A DNA stretch of 64,000 nucleotides from Saururus chinensis (lineage: Eukaryota; Streptophyta; Magnoliopsida; Piperales; Saururaceae). The notes below the pieces were generated by a model that did not search any database, was not told where the DNA came from, and was given only the letters and a program-made list of their open reading frames with translations. The stretch lies in assembly GCA_035235625.1 (NCBI GenBank), contig CP141141.1, positions 17,729,968 through 17,793,967 on the forward strand. Direction: 5' to 3'. Each line of letters starts with the position of its first letter. The stretch's first letter is position 1. Below are positions 55,020 to 64,000 of the stretch, piece by piece. Both the position numbers and the translations under genes were made by a program.

Positions 55020-56476
55020 TATCTTTTAGAAAAATTCAACTACCACAATTATAGTTGGCTTGACTTGCCTCATGCATTTGCCAATAAGGCAAAATGTACT
55101 CTTCCTTGGCCTCCTCAATAGTCAATACTCTCCCTTGTAGTGTTATTTTATTTTGAAAACCCTAATAGAAGCATTTGTCATTTGTCAAGAGTCTCACTGC
55201 TTTGTATTTATTAATATAAATTGTTTATTTTTATTGCATTCACTATTTCATATTTATGTCATCGTTGTAGTACTAAAATATAAAATTTTGAGTTAAATCT
55301 TGAAGAAAGTTCGAACCTTGAATTTATGTGGAGAGATGAATTTTCTTTTATAACAACTAAATGGAGACTTTTCTTTCTCCTACACTGTAAATTTATTCCA
55401 ATTAAAAAGTTAAAAACCCTAATTGAGGTATTTGTCAATAGTTACATAATTTTATCTTTATTAATAAAATTTAATTATTATTATAAATTTATTATATATA
55501 TTATTAAAATAGTAATATAAAAAGAAATAATTAAGATAACCTGAGTTACATACATTGATGTATGCTTGGAGAGTCGTATGTGGCAGATCAAAACCCACCT
55601 GTCTTAAATATTACTAATTAAATGATCTATGACCGAAATACAATGACTTAGGACTTAAGAGCGTATATAAATGAGACTCTAATATAAAAAAATATAATAA
55701 AAATAAAAAATTTAATATTAATTTAGATATTATTAGTCATTAAATTAAGATTAAGAATAAAATTTGTTCACCTTACGAGTAATATGTATCGTTTGGATCC
55801 GGGCTCACGCTGAGTAAACCCCTACTCGTAATAACGGAACTCAATAAAAAATTTCAATGGATAAAAACAGTAACTGCAGTTGCCCGAGTCCGTTACCCGA
55901 AAACTGGTTAAAAGACCGGCGCCGGCTGAGTCGAGGAGGGAGGAGACGAGAGACGTGTGGAAAGCCTCGTCTCCCCCGTTCCCCACCCGCCACCTACCTC
56001 ACCAGCTGAAAGATTCCTTCTTTCCTCCATCTCTCCCATCGCGCAACCACTGGCAAGTAGTAAACCCAACGATATGCAGAATCGCTTATAAGAATCAACT
56101 AATTCAATTGACGTTTATCTTGTTTTTAGTTTCGCATTTGGGAAGGGAGAGATCATCCAAATCAGTCTCTCCCAACTACTCATATCGCCAACGAGACATT
56201 CTTTCTATCAGAAATTTATTGGGTTTTAATTCGTATTTGAGTCTCCTTTGATTTTTACTCTTGTTTCGACCCAGATCTCCATAAGCTTTCAAATAACAGT
56301 TGACTTCTCAACTTCTCTCTTCCTTTTTCATACTCATTGCCTCAAGCATTCTTCTCTGCAAGTTTGTCTGGCTTTGATCCGTACTTGAGTCTTGTGAATG
56401 AGAAAGTTTTAGTTTTTATTCTTTTTGAACTGCCTTCAATGCGAATTTGATACACGGGAATCAGCAACTACAGAAA
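55020..56476. other. Promoter region and 5' UTR of the transporter gene
   Basis: AT-rich up to about 55860, then a GC-richer stretch (55900-56080) that probably holds the transcription start and leader. CT-rich sequence leads up to the start codon at 56477. A small open frame at 55880-56251 has no recognisable motif. Confidence 0.4.
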
Positions 56477-59022
56477 ATGGCGTTCTTCATCCCCTCTCTT
56501 ATCGCCCTCTGGTACTGCTCCAACATCGGCGTCATCCTCCTCAACAAGTACCTGCTCTCCAACTATGGCTTCGCCTTCCCCATCTTCCTCACGATGTGCC
56601 ATATGGCCGCCTGCGCCATTTTCAGCTATGTCTCTATAGTTCTGTTCAAGGCGGTACCTTTGCAGACCTTGAACTCCAGGGCGCAGCTTCTGAAAATCGT
56701 TGTGCTGAGTGTGGTCTTCTGTGGGTCGGTGGTCGGTGGCAACATCTCCCTCCGCTACCTCCCCGTCTCGTTCAACCAGGCGGTGGGGGCCACTACCCCC
56801 TTCTTCACGGCGGTTTTTGCCTACCTTGCGATCTGGAAGAGGGAGGCCTGGGCCACCTATGCGGCCCTGATCCCGGTTGTCGCCGGCGTGGTGATTGCTA
56901 GTGGGGTATGATCCAAGTATTCTTTTCGAATAATTTGTTCATAATTCTTTTATTTTCGTACATAGTACTTTATATAGTGGCGATCTCATGGCTGGATCTG
57001 TGTCCTCATCTATTTAATACTCCCTCAGTCCCATATCAATAGCACATTTAGAAAAATAATGGTTTTTATTGAATGGTGAAACTTACATCTACTCTTTTTT
57101 AAGTACCCAACCAATTAAATTTAACAAAATTGAGCTATTTATATGGAATAAACTTTTTTTTTTGCTAAATGGTGCTATTAATTTAGGATAGAGGGTATAG
57201 CAGTTGACTTCATCTTCTTCCATATAAGGAAGTGCAATCTGGATTTCTGAATCTGATAATTTTTGTTGCTAAAATTGTGTTTAGGTATGTGTTGAGAATT
57301 GGACAGTTTAGTATATGTTATATGACTCTGTTTCCTTAGTTGCTTTACTTTTTTAGTGTTGAAAGGTTGGGAGTTCAATGCTCTAATAGTGAAAAGAAAA
57401 ATAGGTGGTGTTAACAAGTAATCCATCAAACATTGAGAGGATTTGATTCTAGAGCTGATAAATATGTAGCAAATTATTCTGATGATCTGTCTCTTCAGAG
57501 GCATCAGATATAACTGGAACGATATAGACTGATGATCTAAGAATGTTCTCTCAATTTTGGCCTGTTTTGCCTGTAGCTTGATGGTTATTCCTTTTGTGGC
57601 AGTGTCTGACTAGTTCAACATCTTGGGAGTGGTCCTTGTTCACTAGTATTAGTATCTTGTATTATCTGCTCGATATATCTTTTGTGCATTCTTTTGCAAA
57701 GTGAAAATGTTGTCTAATTTTTTTAGTTTTATTTTCTTTGATGATATCAGTGGGAGCCAAGTTTTCACCTGTTTGGGTTCATTATGTGCATAAGTGCTAC
57801 AGCTGCGCGCGCATTCAAGTCCGTCCTCCAGGGAATTCTACTTTCTTCTGAAGGGTAAACCTCTGATGTGTTTGTTTGTCATGTATATTCCTTATATCTA
57901 ATGATTGCTATTTTTCATGAGTGAACTTGGTTCTTTTTTTTTTTGACAAGCATAGCTCCTGATAACTATCTTTGTTGCAGGGAAAAGCTGAACTCAATGA
58001 ATTTGCTGTTGTATATGTCACCAATTGCTGTTGTAGTTTTGTTGCCCCTTACTCTAATCATGGAGCCATCTGTGCTAGAGTTTACTCTTTCAATTGGAAG
58101 AAACAACTATGCAATATGGATACTTCTTCTATTGAATTCTTTGTTGGCCTACTCAGCAAACTTATCAAACTTTCTGGTCACCAAACATACTAGTGCACTA
58201 ACTCTTCAGGTCCGGGGCTTTCAATCTTATTTTTGTTATCTTCATGCTTATCTCCAACTATAGGACGTATTCCTTAAGTTCCAATAAGAAAACTCAAATT
58301 ATAGGACATATTCCTTAGGTTTCGGTAGAATAATTATCCAGAATATGCTATATCCTGCAGTTGAAGCAATTGATTAGATTATCAGGTTAGAAGGATTCAA
58401 GAACTGTAACTGTAAGTTGAAATGGAGAGGATGTGAACCTTAGGCCTTATAGATTCAGTTTAAACAAATAACAAAGTAGGTTCCTTTTTCTCATTTATTT
58501 GATCAAATGGAAGCCATGCCAGACCTTCAGCTGTGTGTGTCTTGATGCATCACATGCACATGATCTTTAGCTCCCTGTTGACAAAGCTTATTTAAACTTT
58601 TTTACTGTTATATTGGAGTTGGGGGGAAGACTACGTATGTACAAGTTAAATTTTGTAATGTTTTGTGTTCATTAGCCGCATATAAATAGTTATTGGAAAA
58701 TTTTCTGTGCAATTTGCATCCCTGTAAAAACACTGGATTAATTTATTTGCTTGCTTACCTTCACTGGTCATGAAACTGATTTTTTGATGTATGAGATTTT
58801 CTAGTTTGTTACATCTTCTCTTCCATACATTCTCCTTCTAATGAGCTCTCTTCTTCATATCAGGTGTTGGGGAATGCAAAGGGTGCGGTAGCCGTTGTAA
58901 TATCAATACTTATCTTCAGAAACCCTGTATCATTTATTGGAATGGCAGGATATTCGGTAACTGTAATTGGTGTTGTCATTTACGGAGAAACAAAAAAGAG
59001 ATACAAGAGATCAAGTAATTGA
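56477..59022 (+). CDS. Nucleotide-sugar/triose-phosphate translocator family protein (4 exons)
   Basis: Exons 56477-56905, 57751-57854, 57981-58209 and 58864-59022 join in frame to 306 aa with GT-AG junctions, the length of the Arabidopsis At3g11320/At5g05820 group (about 308 aa). It is a multi-pass membrane protein with about ten hydrophobic segments. Family signatures are [90 protein letters not shown] and the nucleotide-sugar-transporter type [19 protein letters not shown], of the K-V/A/G subgroup. The tail [11 protein letters not shown] is basic and cytosolic. Relatives move nucleotide sugars (UDP-uronic acids and others) against UMP in the Golgi; the exact substrate cannot be read from sequence. 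I chose the ATG at 56477 because it precedes the first conserved helix; an in-frame upstream codon at 56447 is not an ATG-supported start. Intron 1 holds a Stowaway MITE. All key motifs are intact. Confidence 0.93.
57020..57195. mobile_element. Stowaway MITE in transporter intron 1
   Basis: A 176-bp element with CTCCCTCAGTCCCATATCAA at the left and TTAATTTAGGATAGAGGG at the right as imperfect inverted termini, flanked by TA on both sides (57018-57019 and 57196-57197). The TA target and the CTCCCTC terminus are classic Stowaway features. Confidence 0.9.
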
Positions 59023-59598
59023 AAATGAATAACAATCTCGATCAACTCTCCACAGGAAGGGTTTGGAAGGCATGTTTCAGTTCATTGTCATGTTAGGGGA
59101 GAAAATTTTCTGCTGATAGTACGAAGTAGTAGGCTAATGCGATGTTTCTACAATTTACTTATCATTATTTTTAGGTGCATATAATGTGCCCTATAGGTAT
59201 TCTATTACAATCTCCTTTTTTTCCCTTGTGACTGCAATTGTGGAAATCATTATGAGTTCCTTTTGAAAAATTGGGCACATTCAACTGCATGAATTAGACG
59301 AGAAAATTCGGGCACCTTCATATGTGGCATAGTTAAATACTTGAAGGTCTATGTTAATAAATTGAGCTTTTCAACTATTTTCTTGTTGGTGTCAAGTTAT
59401 TTTGAAATTATGCTAGGAAGAAGGTGAAACATTAGAATTAGGGATTGAAGAGCCTTGACATGATGACCATGATATGAATTCTCCTCTCTTTTCCTTTGGG
59501 ACCTAACTAGAATGGGTTGGGGCAGGGCAACCAGCCTTTTAGAGAGCATCCTATCTCGCCGTCAATTCCCTTGACCAAAAACAAAACCCATGCAAAAT

Positions 59599-59662
59599 AC
59601 TCACTATTTAAGTTAAAATATGATCCATGTACTCACTATTTAAGTTGAAATATGATCCATGT
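59599..59662 (+). repeat. 32-bp tandem duplication
   Basis: Two units of ACTCACTATTTAAGTT(A/G)AAATATGATCCATGT, one mismatch. Confidence 0.9.
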
Positions 59663-60410
59663 AAGTGGCTAATGCAGTCGGGGTTTGACCCATGGGGGCT
59701 TGAACTTAGGAATGTGTGGTCTTGACTATCCTACCAAGGAAACTGAGTGGGGGTTTGAATTGTCATCTCATTGACAAAATTACCCCTCCTTTCATTTGTC
59801 TTCTTCTTCTTCATCATCCTTTCCCTCCACCATGGCTGCCCTTTGCCACATTAAACATTGTTGCATCACCACCTTGAATACTGTCGTTGCGCACATGGTA
59901 GCTTGACCATGGATTCCTTGTCTACGAGCATCGGGACATGCCACGTTGCCATCAATTTGGCCGTGCGTAAGATGACATGAAAGCTTGGCCATGTTCGCCA
60001 TGATTGTGGCTAGGCTAGATCCAGCCAAGATTGCCATGATCATGACTGGATAAGATTTGGCCATGACTGCCTTGATTAAGATAGGCATCTTAGCCCGACC
60101 ACTTCTATGGTATGTGGCTGGGAGTGACAACATTGGCTATGAATTAAACAATTGTAGGACTCTTTTTGGCTAAGTTGTATTCTTGATCCTCAAAGCATAT
60201 AGCCAAGGAAAAACTTTAATTACCTAAAGCTCAATAAAGTATATTTACCAATTTTTCTCTACCTTAACAATGGTTTCCCTCTTATTTTTTCATGTTCAAA
60301 TACTCTTTATATAGACAACTAAATCGGTTAAGGTATTAGACTTCAAATAAAAATCTAATTCTACTTAGAATATCATATTTTAGGAAACTGCACCTTAAAT
60401 TGATCAATCA

Positions 60411-60478
60411 TTCCATGTTTTGTTTGAATGCAAAAATACAATAATTCCATGTTTTGTTTGAATGCAAAAATACAATAA
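60411..60478 (+). repeat. 34-bp perfect tandem duplication
   Basis: Two identical copies of a unit starting TTCCATGTTTTGTTTGAATG and ending ACAATAA, indicating a recent slippage or repair event, or an assembly artefact. Confidence 0.9.
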
Positions 60479-61301
60479 ATTACTTCTTTGAGCAAACAAT
60501 CGAGATTTCATTGTTTTGGAGTCTTTGGGATCTATCTGTCGGTATGTCGATCAATCGTTTGGGTTATTTGACTCCTTCTAAGCTATTGTTTCACAAAACA
60601 AATGATCTATCAACTCTACCTAGAGAACTACTTGAAACATTTAAAGCTAATTGATCAGGTGATCATGTGCGATCAATCGTTGATGAACAAAAGTATAATT
60701 TTCATCCAAAACTCTCCAACACTCTTTCTCATGCTCTAATATGATAATTCTGTTGTGGCAAATGTGTTAGTGTGATGTGTGCATGCATTTTTACCTATCA
60801 AAATATATTTTGAGTATGTTTTCTATTTCATCTTTATATTGTGATTTTGAGCAATAGTGTGACTCAAATTACACATTATATTCTTCACCAATTGGTTACT
60901 TTATAATTACCATTTTTTTCATCTCTAACACATTGTTCCTTCCCTTAAGGCATTGCCTATAGTTTGGTGTACCCGAAAAAGTAAGCAAATATAGTTCAGT
61001 TGGTTGGCTTATCTTTCTTGGATAGCCGCACTTGTGGGCTTCCCTTTCCGAATTCTCAGTCCAATTAGGGCCTAGGCAAGCTGGGCCGGAGTCCAGGACG
61101 CTGGGGGCCCACGGGGGAGATGGACCAATTGACGGCACCGTGACAGCGATCTGACGGCCCCGGCGGCGTTGGATCACGGCGAGACCTCCGTCGACCCGAG
61201 TTAAATAAACCCCTGAACCGGGCGGCCCCCAAACGGCTCGCCCCCGCGAACCCTAACGTCGTCTCCTCCCCCTCCGTCCGCCTCCGTCCCTCCCCTCCTT
61301 C

Positions 61302-61310
61302 AAACCCTAA
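61302..61310 (+). promoter_or_regulatory. Telo-box-like motif before the trihelix-kinase start
   Basis: AAACCCTAA lies 8 bases upstream of the ATG, in a CCTCC-rich leader; a further GAACCCTAAC is at about 61248. It is the same class of motif as at NUP93. Confidence 0.5.
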
Positions 61311-61317
61311 AACGGCC

Positions 61318-63964
61318 ATGGCCTCCTCCTCCTGCGACGACGACTTCCCCCTCCTCGCTGCCGACGACGAGGCCCAGGCCCACCACCAGCCCTTCGCCAC
61401 CCACCACCGATTCAACCCCACACCCCCTCCGCCGTCCGCCGCCGAGGATCCCGACGACTACGGCGCGGGAGCGGATCCGGAGGCCGGATCCGCTGCGGTC
61501 GGGGACAAGCGCAAGGAACGGTCCTCCGACGACTTCGATAGCCCCTCATTGTTCAAGAAGTCGAGATCCGGCACGGCCCAGCCGGCGGGCAGCAGCGGTG
61601 GAGGGGACTACCGGAAGGACAGGGAGGAATGGAGCGACGCGGCGATCGAGTGCCTGCTCAACGCGTACACCGAGAAGTACGAGCAGCTGAACCGGGGGAA
61701 CCTGCGGGGCCGGGACTGGGAGGAGGTAGCGGCGATCGTCACCGAGAAGAGCTGCAGCAACGGCGGAGAGGGGAAGCATTCAAAAGGGTCGGGAGGCGGC
61801 GGCGGCGGGGGGAAGAGCGTGGAGCAGTGCAAAAACAAGGTGGACAACTTGAAGAAGCGCTACAAGGCGGAGCGCCAGCGACTCACCAACGGGAGCCTGA
61901 CAGCTAGTCACTGGCCGTGGTTCAAAAAAATGGAGCAGATCGTTGGCAACTCCCTATCCTCCAAGGCTGCTTCTGACGACGATAAGTCCTCTGTGGGCGC
62001 CGGGAGCGGGACACCCTCCATGTCCAGGCAAGCCAAGAGGTGCCTTTTAAACTGTTGTTGCTGTTAAGACTTCATTTGTTTAGTATTGCCATTTGGATAA
62101 TATATGGGTCTCTTCCTCTTCTGTAATTCGTGTTGGGCTATTTGCATTTCATTCTGAACTGGACTAACACTAAGAATAATGGCGTCGCCAGTAATGCAGA
62201 TTGTGCTTGTTGTGGCTTAAGAAAAGGGAAGAGAGAGGGGTGGTTTCATATGTATCTTTTTTGCTGTAACTGGGATTTCTATAGCTAGTTTTTGGACTAA
62301 GTCTTTACATTGAGATTTTTCCTGTATGAACCTCTGCAATTGGCGTATGCTTTTGGACTTCAGTTTACACATGATAGTATTCTGTGGGGAAATATATAAA
62401 TGCCATTTCTATAGTGATAATACTTCATAATTCATCATCTAATTTACAGAAGTTAGTGTGCTAAGTAGAAGCAATCTGACTATTTTTACCCTAATGTGGT
62501 GCTGGTTACACTTTGGTAACTGAAGTAGAGAACGATTAACTGCATATAAAAATTTCATGCTGAAAAGGTCTCAAGTTTTTTATATTTAGTTATTTAAATG
62601 TTCAAATGTATTGCTACTTATTTCTATAATCAATTTTATTCCATTTGAACTAAATAATGTTTCTTAAATGTAATGGACATGCTAGAATTTTTATCAATGG
62701 TCATGCAGAGGAATTGATGTGTGATGAACTAATTATATTGTTACGTTCAACTTGAAGTGCACTGAAATTGATTATGGGTTTATTAGATTTCCCTTCACAT
62801 TTGAAGTTGATTTTGATGCTTCTGTTGTCATTTTTTTTTCCTCAGACGATCTGCATGATGAATTTCTTTGTTTGTAGAATATCTTGTTTGATTTTTCGGT
62901 TTCTTGTCAGCAGATATGCAGCAGGCACACCGAGTCATGTGGGAATAACTAATAGCAACAGAATAAAATCATCAAATCTAAGGTGGCGGAGAGTTGTTTT
63001 TAAAATTACTGGTGCAAGTTTAGCTGGGAACAGTCCTCAAAATGTTGATCCAAAGGTGAATTACTGCTGCTACAGTCAGCTTGAGTTGAATTCTCTTGTT
63101 GTAATTGCGAATTGGAAATGTAGAAAACCTTTTTAACGCTTTCTTCCAGGTGACTACATTGATAGCTAGGGAAGTTGCAGCAGCTAATCGTCTAGGGGTG
63201 GAGGTATGCACCACAAGTTTTGTTGTGATGTATGAAAAGTTTATTATTTCCACTGGCCTAGTTTCCCAATTTTGTGAGATCTCGGTCTCGGTTGGGATAC
63301 TAAGGCAAGAGACAATGTAATCCGGCTATTTAGCCTGTTTACATGGTCTTGGCGAGATCTTAGTAATTTCTTGCATTTTTGATAATTACTTACCTGAACT
63401 CAGCCATTTCTCACACAAAAAACAGTAAAAAAATCACAACTAAAAAGGCCTCACCTCCACTCATGGGTTTACTATTGGGGCTTCAATTATTCCCATTCAA
63501 TGATTGATCTAAGTTGGGGCCAATTATTTCCTATTGAATTCAAATTTCCAACAAGTCAGTTTAGTCATTTCTTCTTATTCTTCTTCTTCTTCCTCCTTTC
63601 TCCTTCTTCTGTTTCCTCTTTTCCTTTTCCCCTCCTTCTTTTCTTCTTTCTTTTTTTTTTCCCCTCAGTGTTGTCATATTTGGATATGTACTTATGTTGC
63701 TAAAATTATACATGAAAAACCTTTTTTGAGATACCTAGATGGCGAGATCATTTTGCATGATCTGAGTTTATGACCCTTGCCACTGGCCAATTGTGACTAA
63801 AGTCGTAGATTTGGCAACTTTATAGTATATGCTATTTCTTTTCAAGAGTTTTCAATTGAGCATTTGATGTAGGTAGCAATTGTCGTTGGAGGTAGTAATT
63901 TCTTTCGTGGGGAGACATGGGTTTCTTCAACCGGTCTTGATAGAGCTACAGCCTACCAAATAGG
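61318..63964 (+). CDS. Trihelix DNA-binding domain fused to uridylate kinase domain (5' part; cut by window edge)
   Basis: Exons seen: 61318-62039, 62914-63055, 63150-63203 and 63873-63964; more must follow beyond 64000. The 336 complete codons keep one frame over all three junctions (exon 4 ends in phase 2, then GTAAGA). Residues 1-97 are acidic, Pro-rich and Gly-rich, with a possible nuclear signal (GDKRKER, about 62-68). Residues 98-210 form a SIP1-type trihelix (GT-factor) domain: DREEWSDAAIECLLNAY, EKYEQLNRGNLRGRDWEEVA, a Gly-rich insert, VEQCKNKVDNLKKRYKAE and HWPWFKKM. From residue 265 follows an amino-acid-kinase/UMP-kinase domain: WRRVVFKITG (Lys271), NVDPKV, LIAREVAAANRLGVEVAIVV, GGSNFFRG (312-319) and TGLDRATAYQIG. 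UMP kinase makes UDP from UMP with ATP. The same domain order occurs in Arabidopsis At3g10030, so the fusion is real and not a misjoined model. Whether it binds DNA, phosphorylates UMP, or both is unknown. Confidence 0.88.
63265..63365. repeat. Dispersed GAGATCTC repeat in trihelix-kinase intron 3
   Basis: GTGAGATCTCGGTCTCGG and TTTACATGGTCTTGGCGAGATC match, in inverted orientation, the repeat at 23.2 kb in NUP93 intron 5. Confidence 0.45.
63565..63665 (+). repeat. Polypyrimidine tract in intron 3
   Basis: About 100 bases of CTT/TTC-rich sequence. Two overlapping frames here encode only Ser/Phe/Leu runs and are not genes. Confidence 0.85.
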
Positions 63965-64000
63965 GTAAGACGTAGTTTAATATGCTTATTTCCTTGTAAA

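Larger units (their letters stand above)
59023..61300. other. Intergenic sequence between transporter and trihelix-kinase gene
   Basis: Contains two perfect or near-perfect short tandem duplications (59599-59662, 32-bp unit; 60411-60478, 34-bp unit). The block 60290-60700, with repeated GATCAATC words, resembles the Copia LTRs at 41-45 kb and may be a decayed copy. A 113-codon minus-strand frame at 59792-60133 has no known motif. From about 61020 onward GC content rises into the promoter of the next gene. Confidence 0.45.

Noticed and set aside
56425-56901. 158-codon frame overlapping transporter exon 1
   Set aside because: Shadow frame of the GC-rich real exon, which has full family similarity in the other frame.
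59792-60133. 113-codon minus-strand frame ending in an acidic tail
   Set aside because: No motif, no gene context, and the Glu/Asp tail is a CTT/ATC repeat read antisense.
61546-61907. Frames on both strands within trihelix exon 1
   Set aside because: GC-rich third positions keep all frames open; only the 61318 frame has trihelix motifs and splices on to the kinase.
63500-63773. Ser/Phe/Leu-rich frames
   Set aside because: They translate the intronic polypyrimidine tract.
1-64000. tRNA, rRNA and CRISPR-like arrays
   Set aside because: I saw no cloverleaf with intact A and B boxes, no rRNA core sequence and no spaced identical repeats of CRISPR type. The TGGTATCAGAGC-like runs are LTR primer-binding sites, not tRNA genes.

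Overview
This window is nuclear DNA of a flowering plant. Three protein-coding genes with GT-AG introns sit in a sea of decayed and nested transposable elements (MULE, LINE, Copia, Gypsy-type LTRs, TRIM, Stowaway and Harbinger-type MITEs). A non-grass monocot is my best guess, because of the very GC-rich first exon of the gene at 61.3 kb, the CTCCCTC-type Stowaway MITEs and the TE-inflated introns. The sequence does not prove the lineage. There is no bacterial, organellar or CRISPR content.

Layout. 0-13.7 kb is intergenic: a decayed MuDR-like transposase (0.85-2.2 kb), CT and GA microsatellites, an LTR-like block with seven 56-bp tandem repeats upstream of a TATA box, an array of hairpin-rich MULE-type termini (5.4-5.95 kb), an LTR-like block (9.5-10.3 kb) and a broken antisense UDP-glycosyltransferase (10.3-11.3 kb). 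13.96-36.83 kb holds a complete 15-exon NUP93 nucleoporin gene (863 aa predicted). Its 10.2-kb intron 5 carries a LINE fragment, a Gypsy-like LTR remnant split by a solo LTR with perfect target-site duplications, and a decayed Copia element. Intron 8 carries TIR elements and an antisense PPR pseudogene, intron 11 a 343-bp TRIM, and intron 14 a MITE.

37.5-39.2 kb is a Pack-MULE (long inverted termini, 9-bp TSD) that has captured the start of an ATG18/WIPI autophagy gene. 39.5-50 kb is LTR territory: SIRE-like Copia pieces joined head to head, a 1.17-kb solo LTR (TSD GTAAC), a 3.4-kb solo LTR (TSD TTAAT), and a TIR element with an 8-bp TSD. 50-56 kb is mostly unassigned decayed sequence.

56.48-59.02 kb is a complete four-exon nucleotide-sugar/triose-phosphate-translocator family gene (306 aa). 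61.32 kb to the right edge is the 5' part of a gene encoding a SIP1-type trihelix DNA-binding domain fused to a uridylate (UMP) kinase domain. This fusion is the most unusual protein in the window and is cut by the right border.

The three genes are all on the plus strand and do not form a pathway: nuclear pore scaffold, Golgi/secretory transport, and a putative nuclear or nucleotide-linked regulator. NUP93 and the fusion gene both carry telo-box-like motifs just upstream of their start codons, which is common in housekeeping plant genes.
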